Below the pieces are notes generated by a model. That model saw nothing but the letters and a program-made list of their open reading frames with translations, made no database searches and was not told where the DNA came from. Shown here one piece after another: positions 1-11,093 of a stretch of 64,000 nucleotides of DNA (position 1 is its first letter; every line of letters starts with the position of its first letter). The DNA is from Rhodococcus jostii RHA1 (GTDB lineage: Bacteria; Actinomycetota; Actinomycetes; Mycobacteriales; Mycobacteriaceae), in assembly GCF_000014565.1 (NCBI RefSeq), contig NC_008268.1:4654501-4718500 (forward strand). Direction: 5' to 3'. Made by a program: the position numbers and the translations under genes.

Positions 1-710
1 GCGAAGACCTCGACGCCTACCCGCGCACCCTCGACGCCGATCTCGAACTGCTGCGGGAGGCCGGAGTCGAGCTGGCGTTCGTGCCCACCGCAGCCACCAT
101 GTACCCGGCAGGACCGCGGACCACGATCCATCCCGGACCGCTGGGCGCCGAGCTGGAAGGCGTGTCCAGGCCGACGCACTTCGCGGGCATGCTCACCGTC
201 GTCGCCAAGCTGCTGCAGATCGCCGCGCCGAACGTCGCGTACTTCGGTGAGAAGGACTACCAGCAGCTGACGTTGATCCGGCAGATGGTGACCGACCTGA
301 ACTTCGACGTCCGGATCTTCGGCGTGCCCACGGTGCGTGAGCACGACGGACTGGCACTGTCTTCGCGCAATCGCTACCTCGACGAGGCGCAGCGCAGCGC
401 GGCGACGGCACTGTCCGCGGCCCTGATCGCCGGCGCCCACGCCGCGGCCGGGGGCGCCGAGGCGATCCTCGCCACCGCGCGCGAGGTGCTGGCGTCCGTC
501 CCTGAGGTGGAGGTCGACTACCTCGAGGTGCGGGGCGTCGATCTCGGCCCCGCCCCCGAGCGGGGCGACGGCAGGCTGCTCGTCGCAGCCAAGGTCGGGA
601 CCACCCGCCTGATCGACAACGTCGGTGTCGCCGTCGGCACCGGATTCCTCGAACGCGACGCCGAACCACCGTCGGACGCGTCGGCCGCAGACGAACTTCT
701 TTCCCGCTAG
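1..710 (+). CDS. panC: Pantothenate synthetase, C-terminal part (5' end outside window)
   Basis: Condenses pantoate and beta-alanine with ATP to make pantothenate in the cytoplasm. The reading frame is open from base 3, so the start lies upstream of the window. Visible family blocks are the ligase signature [16 protein letters not shown], the ATP-binding SSRNRYL segment, and [21 protein letters not shown] in the pantoate/ATP site region. It is followed 18 bp later by panD and then coaX, the usual actinobacterial pantothenate/CoA block. The C-terminal tail is Ala/Glu/Ser rich and not conserved. Identification is secure; only the N-terminal ATP-binding HIGH-type motif is missing from view. Confidence 0.96.
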   Translation, partial: EDLDAYPRTLDADLELLREAGVELAFVPTAATMYPAGPRTTIHPGPLGAELEGVSRPTHFAGMLTVVAKLLQIAAPNVAYFGEKDYQQLTLIRQMVTDLNFDVRIFGVPTVREHDGLALSSRNRYLDEAQRSAATALSAALIAGAHAAAGGAEAILATAREVLASVPEVEVDYLEVRGVDLGPAPERGDGRLLVAAKVGTTRLIDNVGVAVGTGFLERDAEPPSDASAADELLSR

Positions 711-728
711 AAGAGTAAGGACCGGAAC

Positions 729-1175
729 ATGTTTCGCACCATGATGAAGTCGAAGATCCATCGCGCCACCGTCACGCACGCCGACCTGCACTACGTGGGC
801 TCGGTGACGGTCGACCAGGATCTGATGGACGCCGCCGACCTTCTCGAGGGCGAGCAGGTGTGCATCGTCGACATCGACAACGGCGCGCGGCTCGAAACGT
901 ATGTGATCGCCGGCGAGCGGGGAAGTGGTGTCATCGGGATCAACGGTGCGGCAGCGCATCTGGTCAAGCCCGGCGACCTCGTCATCCTCATCGCGTACGG
1001 CGTCATGAACGAGCAGGAGGTGCGCGACTACGAGCCGCGTGTCGTGTTCGTCGACGCCGCCAACTCACCGATCGAGCTCGGCGCCGACCCCGCGCACGCG
1101 CCGGAGGGCTCCGGTCTCATCACCCCGCGCATGCTGTCGACGCTCGACGCCGAGCGCGAATCCAGTTTGGTGTAA
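729..1175 (+). CDS. panD: Aspartate 1-decarboxylase proenzyme
   Basis: Decarboxylates L-aspartate to beta-alanine, the precursor used by the preceding panC product. The 148-residue protein begins [20 protein letters not shown] and has the self-cleavage site Gly24-Ser25 in YVGSVTVD; cleavage there generates the pyruvoyl cofactor at Ser25. The ATG is preceded by an AAGGA ribosome-binding site. The body ([21 protein letters not shown]) is typical of the family. The acidic C-terminal tail is the variable part seen in actinobacterial versions. It lies between panC and coaX with very short gaps, so it is probably cotranscribed. Confidence 0.97.
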   Translation: MFRTMMKSKIHRATVTHADLHYVGSVTVDQDLMDAADLLEGEQVCIVDIDNGARLETYVIAGERGSGVIGINGAAAHLVKPGDLVILIAYGVMNEQEVRDYEPRVVFVDAANSPIELGADPAHAPEGSGLITPRMLSTLDAERESSLV

Positions 1176-1178
1176 CCC

Positions 1179-1994
1179 ATGCTCCTCACCGTCGACGTCC
1201 GGAACACGAACATCGTTCTCGGACTGTTCACCGGGTCCGGCGAACACTCGAAGTTGGTGCAGGACTGGCGGATGCGCACCGACGCGAGGATGACGGCGGA
1301 CGAGCTGGCCCTCATCTTCCGGGGCCTCCTCGGCGCGCACACGGATCAGATCACCGGTGTGTCCGCGCTGTCGACGGTGCCGTCGGTGCTGCGGGAGATC
1401 CGCGTGATGCTGACGCGGTACTGGGGGCACGTCCCGCACGTGCTGGTGGAACCCGGGGTGCGAACCGGTGTTCCGCTGCTCGTCGACAACCCCAAGGAGG
1501 TGGGCGCCGACCGGATCGTGAACAGTCTTGCGGCGCATCACCTCTACGACGCACCGTGCATCGTGGTCGACTTCGGGACGTCCACATGTGTCGACGTCGT
1601 GTCCGCCAAGGGCGAGTTTCTCGGCGGCGCCATCGCGCCCGGCCTCGAGATCTCCTCGGACGCACTCGCGTCGCAGTCGGCGGCGCTGCGCAAGGTCGAA
1701 CTGGTGCGGCCCCGCTCCGTCGTCGGCAAGAACACCGTCGAGTGCATGCAGTCGGGTGCGGTGTTCGGTTTCGCCGGTCTCGTCGACGGGTTGGTCCGCC
1801 GCGTGCGCAAGGAACTGCCCGCCTTCTCCGGTTCCGACGTGGTGGTGATCGCGACCGGTGACCGCGCGCCGCTGATCATGCCCGAGACGGAAACCGTCGA
1901 CGAGCACGAACCGGATCTCACGCTCGAAGGCCTGCGCCTGGTCTACGAGCGGAATCAGGCTCGCCGGGGTGCGCGTCGCAGCCCGCTCGAGTGA
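1179..1994 (+). CDS. coaX: Type III pantothenate kinase
   Basis: Phosphorylates pantothenate, the first committed step of CoA synthesis; the type III enzyme belongs to the ASKHA fold. The 271-residue protein has the N-terminal phosphate loop [17 protein letters not shown] (the usual DxGNT is DVRNT here, as in mycobacterial orthologues), [13 protein letters not shown] and [11 protein letters not shown]. It starts 3 bp after the panD stop, so the three genes form one unit that makes and activates pantothenate. The C-terminus is basic ([11 protein letters not shown]). Identification is secure. Confidence 0.96.
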   Translation: MLLTVDVRNTNIVLGLFTGSGEHSKLVQDWRMRTDARMTADELALIFRGLLGAHTDQITGVSALSTVPSVLREIRVMLTRYWGHVPHVLVEPGVRTGVPLLVDNPKEVGADRIVNSLAAHHLYDAPCIVVDFGTSTCVDVVSAKGEFLGGAIAPGLEISSDALASQSAALRKVELVRPRSVVGKNTVECMQSGAVFGFAGLVDGLVRRVRKELPAFSGSDVVVIATGDRAPLIMPETETVDEHEPDLTLEGLRLVYERNQARRGARRSPLE

Positions 1995-1998
1995 CGGG

Positions 1999-2034
1999 TT
2001 CCCTCTTCGCGGAAGTTATGTCAGAATGGTCCCC
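1999..2034 (+). promoter_or_regulatory. Leaderless-type promoter of the cysteine dioxygenase operon
   Basis: A -10-like hexamer CAGAAT (2022-2027) sits exactly 7 bp before a GTG codon at 2035, and a weak -35-like TTCCCT (1999-2004) lies 17 bp further up. This spacing is what actinobacterial leaderless transcripts show, so transcription would start at the GTG of the small leader ORF. There is no convincing ribosome-binding site before that GTG, which fits leaderless translation. Confidence 0.5.
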
Positions 2035-2076
2035 GTGAATCTCTGCACGAGTGCTCAGGAGTGTTGTCGAGGCTGA
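2035..2076 (+). CDS. Cys-rich leader peptide (probable cysteine attenuator uORF)
   Basis: A 13-codon ORF, GTG to TGA, encodes MNLCTSAQECCRG: three Cys in 13 residues, two of them adjacent and close to the stop. It ends 40 bp before the likely start of the cysteine dioxygenase gene, with a probable transcription start at its own first base. Actinobacteria are known to carry short Cys-rich uORFs before cysteine and sulfur genes, where ribosome stalling at Cys codons reports cysteine supply. The position before a cysteine-degrading enzyme fits such a role. Expression and regulation are inferred, not seen. Confidence 0.6.
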   Translation: MNLCTSAQECCRG

Positions 2077-2116
2077 ACGCTGCCTTGACCAATTCACACT
2101 TCTGGGAGTCTCTCTC

Positions 2117-2650
2117 GTGCTCGCAACGTATTCTTCTGCATCTGTACCCACCCGTCTTCGCCCGGCTGACCTGCTGCGCATCACCGATCAGGGTGCTTCC
2201 GAGGTCCTCGACGGCCGCCACGACGTCCTGCTCCCGCAGAGCTGGCCCACCGACGAGCGCTGGTCGACCCGGCTCTACTCGGACGACGACGTCGACGTCT
2301 GGCTGATCAGCTGGGTTCCCGACCGGAACACCGAATTGCACGACCACGCAGGCTCTTTCGGCGCACTCACGGTTCTCAGTGGTGCACTGTCCGAGTTTCG
2401 TTGGGCGGGTGACCGTCTGCGTCACCGCACTCTCGAGGCCGGCGATCAGGCCTCGTTCCCGCTCGGCTGGGTCCACGACGTGGTGCGGGCGCCGGACGCG
2501 CCCGGGGCGGAGGTGGTGACGCCGACGCTGAGCGTGCACGCCTACTCACCGCCACTATCGGCCATGTCCTATTACGAGGTCACCGACCACGGCACGCTGC
2601 GCCGTACCCGGACCGAGCTCACCGATCTCCCCGAGGGTGGTTCGAAGTGA
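2117..2650 (+). CDS. Cysteine dioxygenase family protein
   Basis: Cupin-fold non-haem iron enzyme expected to oxidise L-cysteine to cysteine sulfinate with O2. The iron triad is visible: H75 and H77 in NTELHDHAGSFGALTVLSG and H120 in FPLGWVHDV. I chose GTG 2117 (177 residues, MLATYSSASVPTR) because a GGGAG ribosome-binding site precedes it by 8 bases; an in-frame ATG at 2051 would add 22 residues that do not look like family sequence. It overlaps the next gene, a rhodanese, by 4 bp (GTGA), so both are translationally coupled and act on cysteine-derived sulfur. A Cys-rich leader peptide lies just upstream. Confidence 0.88.
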   Translation: MLATYSSASVPTRLRPADLLRITDQGASEVLDGRHDVLLPQSWPTDERWSTRLYSDDDVDVWLISWVPDRNTELHDHAGSFGALTVLSGALSEFRWAGDRLRHRTLEAGDQASFPLGWVHDVVRAPDAPGAEVVTPTLSVHAYSPPLSAMSYYEVTDHGTLRRTRTELTDLPEGGSK

Positions 2651-3069
2651 ACATCGACCAGATGCTCGAAGAGGCCCGCACCCAGATCGACCGCATGTAC
2701 GCATTCGAGCTGCCCGAGGCCGTGGCGCGTGGCGCGATCGTCGTGGACATCCGCCCGCAGGCGCAGCGGGCGATCGAGGGAACGCTCCCCGGCGCACTCG
2801 CCATCGAACGCAACGTCCTCGAGTGGCGTTGCGATCCCACCAGCTCGGCGCACCTGGCGCTCGCGGTGGACCACGACGTCGAGTGGATCATCGTCTGCTC
2901 CGAGGGCTACACGTCGAGTCTCGCCGCGGCGGCGCTGCAGCAGCTGGGTCTGCACAAGGCGACCGATCTCGTCGGCGGGTACAAGGCGATCAAGGCTGCG
3001 GGGTTGCTGGGCTCGCTCATCGCCACGCAGCACTGCGTGCGGGAGCTGGCCACCGTCTCGGCTCACTAA
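2647..3069 (+). CDS. Rhodanese-like sulfurtransferase
   Basis: Single-domain rhodanese of 140 residues, expected to carry sulfane sulfur on a Cys persulfide. The domain shows VVDIRPQAQRAIEGTLPGALAI, then the active-site loop IIVCSEGYTSSLAA with the catalytic Cys, and the C-terminal LVGGYKAIKAAGL helix. The GTG start overlaps the stop of the cysteine dioxygenase gene (GTGA). Pairing of a thiol dioxygenase with a rhodanese is common and suggests handling of cysteine-derived sulfur or persulfides. The stop is followed at once by a tandem palindromic repeat. Confidence 0.88.
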   Translation: MNIDQMLEEARTQIDRMYAFELPEAVARGAIVVDIRPQAQRAIEGTLPGALAIERNVLEWRCDPTSSAHLALAVDHDVEWIIVCSEGYTSSLAAAALQQLGLHKATDLVGGYKAIKAAGLLGSLIATQHCVRELATVSAH

Positions 3070-3156
3070 CGGCGAGCCGTCGCATGACGCTGACGGCGAG
3101 CCGTCGCATGACGCTGACGGCGAGCCGTCGCATGACGCCGACGGCGAGCCGTCGAG
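3070..3156. repeat. Tandem 24-bp palindromic repeat, about 3.6 copies
   Basis: Three full 24-bp units (3070-3093, 3094-3117, 3118-3141; the third has one base change) and a partial fourth (3142-3156). From the second unit on, each copy carries the core GACGGCGAGCCGTC (six-base arms around GA), so the RNA could form a row of small hairpins. It starts on the base after the rhodanese stop and ends about 55 bp before lysS. It may act as a terminator or processing site, or be a simple slippage repeat. Confidence 0.9.
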
Positions 3157-3211
3157 TTGGTGCTGACCTCTGAATAGGGGCACGCGCGGGCGTCGATTAG
3201 GCTGGTGACCC

Positions 3212-4723
3212 GTGAGTGAAGTAGCAGCCCAGCCAGTCGACGACACCCCCGAGCAGCTTCGCATCCGCCAGGAGAAGCGTGAGCGCATCCTCGCGGAGGG
3301 ACGCGAGGCGTACCCGGTGTCGGTGGCGCGCACCCACTCGCTGGCGGAGATCCGGGCCAAGTACCCGGAACTCGAGCCCGACACGGCCACCGGCGACCAG
3401 GTCGGTGTCGTCGGCCGGGTGATCTTCGTGCGCAACACGGGCAAGTTGTGCTTCGCGACGCTGCAGGAAGGCGACGGCACCCAGCTGCAGGCGATGATCA
3501 GTCTCGCCGCTGTCGGTGAGGATGCTCTCGCGTTGTGGAAGGCCGATGTCGACCTCGGTGACTTCGTGTTCGTGCACGGCGAGGTGATCAGTTCCCGTCG
3601 CGGTGAGCTGAGCGTGATGGCCGATTCGTGGCAGATCGCGTCCAAGTCGCTCCGGCCCCTGCCGGTTGCGCACAAGGAGATGAACGAGGAGTCGCGGGTC
3701 CGGCAGCGTTACGCCGATCTGATCGTGCGCTCCGAGGCGCGGGAGAATGCGCGTAAGCGGGTGGCTGTCGTCCGTGAGCTCCGGAACGCGCTCGAGCTGC
3801 GCGGGTTCCTCGAGGTCGAGACGCCGATGCTGCAGACGGTGGCGGGTGGCGCCGCGGCCCGCCCGTTCATCACTCATTCCAATGCCCTGGATATCGACCT
3901 CTATCTCCGTATCGCTCCCGAACTGTTCCTGAAGCGGTGCGTCGTCGGCGGTATCGAGAAGGTCTTCGAGATCAACCGGAATTTCCGCAACGAGGGTGTC
4001 GATTCGACGCACTCGCCGGAATTCGCGATGCTCGAGACATACGAGGCGTACGGCACGTACGACGATTCCGCCGTGATGATCCGCGAACTCGTCCAGGAAG
4101 TGGCGCAGGCCGCTTTCGGTTCGCAGGTCGTCACACTCGCCGACGGCACCGAATACGACCTCAGTGGTGAATGGAAGACCCTCGAGATGTACCCGTCGCT
4201 GTCGCAGGCGATCGGTGTCGAGGTCACTCCGGATACCACCGTCGAGGAATTGCTGGCGCTCGCCGAGAAGGTGGGCCTCGAGGTCCCCAAGGACAAGGGT
4301 TACGGGCACGGGAAGCTCGTCGAGGAACTGTGGGAGCACCAGTGCGGCGACCAGCTGTTCGAGCCGACGTTCGTCCGTGATTTCCCGGTCGAGACGTCGC
4401 CGCTGACTCGTGACCACCGCAGCAAGGCCGGGGTCACCGAGAAGTGGGACCTCTACATCCGCGGGTTCGAGTTGGCCACGGGCTATTCGGAATTGGTCGA
4501 TCCGGTCATCCAGCGTGAGCGGTTCGTCGATCAGGCGCGTCTCGCGTCGGCTGGTGACGACGAGGCGATGGCCCTCGACGAAGAATTCCTCGCCGCTATG
4601 GAGCAGGGAATGCCGCCGACCACCGGCACCGGAATGGGAATCGACCGTCTGCTGATGGCTTTGACGGGATTGGGAATCCGCGAAACAATCCTCTTTCCCA
4701 TTGTTCGCCCTTCTTCTCGCTGA
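3212..4723 (+). CDS. lysS: Lysyl-tRNA synthetase, class II
   Basis: Charges tRNA-Lys. The 503-residue protein has an N-terminal OB-fold anticodon-binding domain (about 60-170, [22 protein letters not shown]) and a class II catalytic core: motif 1 around [10 protein letters not shown], motif 2 [18 protein letters not shown], motif 3 [15 protein letters not shown]. The GTG start at 3212 has no clear ribosome-binding site, but a TAGGCT hexamer at 3198-3203 stands 8 bp before it, so a leaderless transcript is likely. The next gene downstream is lsr2, as in mycobacteria. Length and motifs are normal. Confidence 0.97.
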   Translation: MSEVAAQPVDDTPEQLRIRQEKRERILAEGREAYPVSVARTHSLAEIRAKYPELEPDTATGDQVGVVGRVIFVRNTGKLCFATLQEGDGTQLQAMISLAAVGEDALALWKADVDLGDFVFVHGEVISSRRGELSVMADSWQIASKSLRPLPVAHKEMNEESRVRQRYADLIVRSEARENARKRVAVVRELRNALELRGFLEVETPMLQTVAGGAAARPFITHSNALDIDLYLRIAPELFLKRCVVGGIEKVFEINRNFRNEGVDSTHSPEFAMLETYEAYGTYDDSAVMIRELVQEVAQAAFGSQVVTLADGTEYDLSGEWKTLEMYPSLSQAIGVEVTPDTTVEELLALAEKVGLEVPKDKGYGHGKLVEELWEHQCGDQLFEPTFVRDFPVETSPLTRDHRSKAGVTEKWDLYIRGFELATGYSELVDPVIQRERFVDQARLASAGDDEAMALDEEFLAAMEQGMPPTTGTGMGIDRLLMALTGLGIRETILFPIVRPSSR

Positions 4724-4861
4724 TTCACCAGGGTGAATTCGCGCGGATAAATTCGATCCATTCCTCGTATTCCGAATCGGAAGAACAGGGGTATGGTTAC
4801 CTCCGGGTCGTAGCTCACGTTGACGATGAGACGTCGCTTCATTCGAGAGGAATTTCATCCC

Positions 4862-5212
4862 ATGGCTAAGAAGGTCACTGTCACCCTGATCGACGATGTC
4901 GATCAAGAGGCGTCTGCCGACGAGACGGTCGAGTTCGGCCTCGACGGTGTTCAGTACGAGATCGACCTTTCCTCGGAGAATGCGGCGAAATTGCGCGAGC
5001 AACTCGACGTGTGGGTTTCCCACGCGCGCAAGGTGAGCTCGCGCAAGCGCGGCAAGGCCGTGGCGGCTCCGGCCGCCACCAAGTCCCGAGTTTCGGTCGA
5101 TCGAGAACAGAGCGCCGCTATCCGGGAATGGGCGCGCAAGAACAACAAAAAGGTTTCTGCGCGCGGACGTATCTCCGCGGAAATTATCGACGCCTACAAC
5201 AAGGCGAACTGA
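4862..5212 (+). CDS. lsr2: Lsr2 nucleoid-associated protein (H-NS-like xenogeneic silencer)
   Basis: Small basic DNA-bridging protein of 116 residues that coats AT-rich, often foreign DNA and silences it. The N-terminal dimerisation domain ([29 protein letters not shown]) and the C-terminal DNA-binding domain with the AT-hook-like RGR ([15 protein letters not shown]) are both present, joined by a basic linker ([17 protein letters not shown]). The ATG at 4862 follows a GAGAGGAA ribosome-binding site. It stands alone, with its own 139-bp upstream region, between lysS and a lipase. The less GC-rich biosynthetic island in this window is a plausible target, but that is inference. Confidence 0.97.
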   Translation: MAKKVTVTLIDDVDQEASADETVEFGLDGVQYEIDLSSENAAKLREQLDVWVSHARKVSSRKRGKAVAAPAATKSRVSVDREQSAAIREWARKNNKKVSARGRISAEIIDAYNKAN

Positions 5213-5311
5213 AAGTTAGCTGGGGACAGAATTTGCTGATTCGCTCCGCGAGGTGACCTGCACTGTTACCGTCCCGCACTGATTCGTTAATCGGGAAGTC
5301 GGGGGGTAGCT

Positions 5312-6247
5312 GTGCGGCGCTGCGTGACCGTTTCAGGGATTCTGTTCCTGGCGTTCGTGATGTGGGCCGGGGTGGCGTCCGCGGCGCCGACCTATCCGGT
5401 GCCGGATTCGTTCCTCGCCGGCGTGCCTCTCGAATTGCGAAATCCGGGCGGTTCGGCCCCGGGTTCGAACGACTGGTCCTGCCGACCGAGTGACGCGCAT
5501 CCCGAACCGGTGGTCCTCGTCCACGGCACGGGAGGCGCACGCCAGACCAACTGGGCGGTGTACGCACCGCTCATCGCCAACGAGGGCTACTGCGTGTATT
5601 CCCTCACCTACGGCAACTTCCCCGACCTGCCGTGGCCGCTCGATGCGATCGGCGGGATGACTCCCATCGACACGGGCACCGCTCAGATCGCCGTATTCGT
5701 CGATCAGGTGCTGTCGAGCACAGGCGCCTCGAAAGTCGACCTGGTGGGACATTCCCAGGGCACTCTGCAGGCGAACAACTACGTGAAGTTCTTCGGCGGA
5801 GCAGACAAGGTCGCGAAGGTCGTGTCACTGGCACCGCCGTGGCACGGCACGTACGGCACCGATCAGGTCAGCGTCGGGCGGTACATGCGGTCGCTCGGCA
5901 TCGACGACGAGGTGGCGGCAGGTTTCCCCGTCTGCCGGGCCTGCCCCGAGATGCTGCAGGGTTCCGCGTTCATCGACCGCATGCGGGCGGACGGGGTCTA
6001 CGTCCCCGGCGTCGAGTACACGAACATCGCCACCCGCTACGACGAACTGGTCGTCCCGTACACGAGCGGCATCGAGCCGGGCCCCGACACGACGAACATC
6101 GTCGTCCAGGACGGTTGTGAGCAGGACTACTCCGACCACGTCGCCGTCGCCGGTTCTGCGCGGGCCGCGGGATTCGTGCTGAACGCGCTGGATCCCGCGC
6201 ACCCGCGCGACGTGCCCTGCCGGTTCGTCGCCCCCATCGCGGGGTAA
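5312..6247 (+). CDS. Secreted triacylglycerol lipase/esterase (alpha/beta hydrolase)
   Basis: 311-residue protein with a Sec signal peptide (MRRCVTVSGILFLAFVMWAG, cleavage near ASA-AP) and an alpha/beta-hydrolase fold of the lipase class 2 type. The oxyanion region is VVLVHGTGGARQTNW, the nucleophile elbow is VDLVGHSQGTL, and a C-terminal His (probably YSDHVAVAGSARA) would complete the triad. Cys pairs suggest disulfides outside the membrane. It likely hydrolyses lipid esters at the cell surface or in the medium. The start is GTG 5312 after a GGGGGG stretch. Substrate range cannot be told from sequence. Confidence 0.87.
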   Translation: MRRCVTVSGILFLAFVMWAGVASAAPTYPVPDSFLAGVPLELRNPGGSAPGSNDWSCRPSDAHPEPVVLVHGTGGARQTNWAVYAPLIANEGYCVYSLTYGNFPDLPWPLDAIGGMTPIDTGTAQIAVFVDQVLSSTGASKVDLVGHSQGTLQANNYVKFFGGADKVAKVVSLAPPWHGTYGTDQVSVGRYMRSLGIDDEVAAGFPVCRACPEMLQGSAFIDRMRADGVYVPGVEYTNIATRYDELVVPYTSGIEPGPDTTNIVVQDGCEQDYSDHVAVAGSARAAGFVLNALDPAHPRDVPCRFVAPIAG

Positions 6248-6851
6248 CCTTTTCTGGCCTCGTCGCCGGTTACCGGGAGAGTCCTGAGCAACCCGCTGGG
6301 TATCGCGGTCGCCGCCGGCGGAAACGTAAGGGTGGCGAACTCACAGCTCATCGACATACCCTGTCCGGACACGCAGGTCTGGCTTCGTTCGAAAAGCGGG
6401 CCGCGAACTTCGCGGGCAAGCGGTTGTCGCATTTCTGTGACACCACGGCCAGGACGTGCCCGGAGGATCCCGTCCAGGACCGTCTGGATGGGGAACAACT
6501 GGAAAGAAGTGTCCATTCGAGCCGGTCCCGGCGGCTACGACATGGTGGTCCGCATCGGCATCGCGGAACCTGTTCGCTCCAGGCGTACAGCGAAGGGGAA
6601 ACGATTGCCGGAGCTGGGGCGTTAAATACGGGTAAGCAGGCCTGCACTTCCATCTAAAGGGGTGGAGGGGCAGCAGGTCGATCGGCAGCCAACTAGAGTA
6701 ATAGCTGGGGTCGTGGAACCTTCGTCGGTTCGGGGCTTCGGCCCTCGCAGCAGGCGCTGGCGATCTGCTTGTAGTGCCGGAGCGAAACGCGGCGAACAGG
6801 AACGAGACACCCGGTCTCGTGACTGCACGTCGGAAAGTGTGAGGGAGAGCG
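6248..6851. other. 604-bp gap before clpC: promoter region, no supported gene
   Basis: No reading frame here has convincing codon use or family similarity. The last 190 bp hold the likely clpC promoter: a -10-like TAGAGT (about 6694-6699) and a GAGGGAGAG ribosome-binding site just before the clpC start. A stretch around 6298-6358 contains GGGTAT and ATACCC that could pair around a GC-rich interior, so a structured leader or small RNA is possible, but I could not match it to a known riboswitch class. Confidence 0.4.
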
Positions 6852-9389
<2,538 letters not shown>

Positions 9390-9410
9390 ACAGGCAGTAG
9401 TCGAACGACA

Positions 9411-9444
9411 ACGGGCCGCCGGTGGTTTTCCACCGGCGGCCCGT
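9411..9444. terminator. Bidirectional hairpin terminator between clpC and TIGR03086 gene
   Basis: A perfect 15-bp stem, ACGGGCCGCCGGTGG with its complement, around a TTTT loop. It lies between two convergent genes and would serve both. No long U tract follows, which is normal in actinobacteria. Confidence 0.9.
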
Positions 9445-9457
9445 TCGTGTGTGCGGG

Positions 9458-10042
9458 TCAGATGCTCTTGCGTCCCGACCAGTTGGCGAGTCGCTCGGTG
9501 GGTCCGGCGGTGGGGTGCGGTTCGACCACGTCCGCGAACGGCACGTGGCCGCCGCGTGTCTCCGCCGGGATCGCGTGCCGTGCGACGGCGAGCATGGCCT
9601 CGGCGAGCTCAGGGCGGGTTTCGGAGGGCTGGCCGGTGGCGACGGCCAGGTCCCAGCCGTGCACGAGAGTCTCGTTGATGTAGCCCCAGATCGCGGCCCG
9701 GCCGGGGACGGTGCCCCACGGCGCGGTCACCGTCGCGTCGAGCCGGCTGTCGTCGGCCCAGACGGGCCACATGCGGTCCGTTGCGGACCGGTAGGTGTCT
9801 GCGTAGCCATCGTCGGGGATGTCGGTGACGACGAGCGGAACGGTGCCCGGGTCGCCGCCCTCACCGATCACGCGGGCACGCTCCACGGTGGCGACGAGGT
9901 GGCCGAGCAGGGTGCGGACGTCGAAGTCGGCGCAGGGAGTGGCTGCCGTCAGCTGGTCGTCGCGGACTTTCTCGACGAGGGCGGTGGTCCAGGCGAGGGC
10001 TTCGCGGTACAGGGGCCGGGGGTCTGTCGTGTTGTTTGTCAT
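9458..10042 (-). CDS. TIGR03086 family metal-binding protein (DinB/MDMPI fold)
   Basis: 194-residue protein resembling the N-terminal domain of mycothiol-dependent maleylpyruvate isomerase, a DinB-like four-helix fold with a three-His metal site. Candidate ligands are the His in VRTLLGHLVATVERA and those in WGYINETLVHGWDLAVATG. Members are thought to be mycothiol- or metal-linked enzymes of unknown substrate. It is transcribed divergently from a WYL-domain regulator, and a perfect palindrome lies between the two, so that regulator probably controls this gene. Start ATG 10042 gives MTNNTTDPRPLYREAL. Confidence 0.85.
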   Translation of the reverse strand: MTNNTTDPRPLYREALAWTTALVEKVRDDQLTAATPCADFDVRTLLGHLVATVERARVIGEGGDPGTVPLVVTDIPDDGYADTYRSATDRMWPVWADDSRLDATVTAPWGTVPGRAAIWGYINETLVHGWDLAVATGQPSETRPELAEAMLAVARHAIPAETRGGHVPFADVVEPHPTAGPTERLANWSGRKSI

Positions 10043-10062
10043 GAGGCAACTATCGCCGTGAA

Positions 10063-10083
10063 ACATGACATCTCCTGTCATGT
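10063..10083. promoter_or_regulatory. Candidate operator between TIGR03086 and WYL regulator genes
   Basis: Perfect inverted repeat ACATGACA-N5-TGTCATGT, 8-bp arms and 5-bp spacer, in the 61-bp gap between two divergent genes. It lies 20 bp from each start, where binding by the WYL regulator would block both promoters. Confidence 0.65.
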
Positions 10084-10103
10084 ATTTCTGCCAGACTTTC
10101 CGC

Positions 10104-11054
10104 ATGCGCGCCGACCGTCTGCTCTCGCTCGTCCTCCTGCTCCGTAACCGCGGGCGTATGTCGGCGTCGGCGCTGGCCCGCGAACTCGAGGTGTCCCCGC
10201 GCACCGTGTTGCGGGACATCGACGCACTGTCGACGGCGGGAATACCGGTGTACGCCGAACGCGGTCGTGACGGCGGCTTCGAGTTGCTTCCGGGATTCAC
10301 CACCGACCTCACGGGCCTGACCGTCGACGAGGCCAAGGCCCTGCTGGCGGCAGGCTCGGCGATGACGTCGGAATCGCTGGGCATGGCGCCGGCGTTCGCG
10401 TCGGCGATGCGCAAGGTGGTGGCGGCGATGCCCGACGCACACCGGGCGGCGGCGACGAAGGTGGCGGAGCGGGTGTACGTCACCCAGGGATCGTGGCTGA
10501 CCGATCCGGAACCGGTGGACGATCACCTCGGGCTCATCCAGCAGGCGGTGTTCGTGGGCCGGCGGCTGAGCATCCTGTACCCGTCGCGGGGCAACGACGC
10601 GGTGTGGCGCGTCATCGACCCGCAGGGGCTCATCCACGCGGCGGGACGGTGGTATCTGGTGGCGACGGACGCCGGCCGCGACCGGACGTACCGGCTCGAG
10701 CGCATCGAGGACGTCCGTGAACTCGACGAGCCGGCGCAGCGATCTGCCGACATCGACCTCGCCGCGATCTGGGAGCGTCGCCGTTCGGCGTTCCGGGCGC
10801 GCGGGACGCCGGTGGTCGCCGACGTTCTCGTGGACCGTGAGCGCCGCGACGACCTGGTGGAGCGTGCCTACGCCGTCCGCTCCGAGCGGTCGGTCGGCGA
10901 CGACCGGGTGCGGCTGGAAGCGGTGTTCGGCGACGACTCCCACGCACGCGGGGTTCTGTGGGCGTTCGGCGAGGCCGCGGAAGTGCTGGCACCGGACGCT
11001 CTGCGGGCCGCCCTGCGTTCCCGCGCGCTGCGCATGTCCGCCCGGTACGAGTAG
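10104..11054 (+). CDS. WYL-domain transcriptional regulator (YafY family)
   Basis: 316-residue regulator with an N-terminal DeoR-type winged helix (MRADRLLSLVLLLRNRGRMS, then ALARELEVSPRTVLRDIDAL) and a WYL domain in the second half (IDPQGLIHAAGRWYLVATD), followed by a WCX-type C-terminal region. WYL domains sense ligands such as nucleic-acid or small-molecule signals. I chose ATG 10104 because the helix-turn-helix starts right after it; an upstream start would run through the palindrome. It probably represses itself and the divergent TIGR03086 gene through that palindrome. Confidence 0.88.
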   Translation: MRADRLLSLVLLLRNRGRMSASALARELEVSPRTVLRDIDALSTAGIPVYAERGRDGGFELLPGFTTDLTGLTVDEAKALLAAGSAMTSESLGMAPAFASAMRKVVAAMPDAHRAAATKVAERVYVTQGSWLTDPEPVDDHLGLIQQAVFVGRRLSILYPSRGNDAVWRVIDPQGLIHAAGRWYLVATDAGRDRTYRLERIEDVRELDEPAQRSADIDLAAIWERRRSAFRARGTPVVADVLVDRERRDDLVERAYAVRSERSVGDDRVRLEAVFGDDSHARGVLWAFGEAAEVLAPDALRAALRSRALRMSARYE

Positions 11055-11093
11055 GTTCGACACGTAAACCGAAGAACCACGAGAGGATGTGGC

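Noticed and set aside
3070..3156. CRISPR-like array
   Set aside because: Units are directly adjacent without spacers, and no cas genes are present.
3197..5023. A 608-codon antisense frame across lysS
   Set aside because: Mirror of the lysS coding frame with no motifs; it would run through the lysS and lsr2 genes.
6260..6365. Glycine, SAM or ydaO-type riboswitch before clpC
   Set aside because: Some fragments (GGGAGAG, paired GGGTAT/ATACCC) are suggestive, but the conserved cores of these classes are not present in order.
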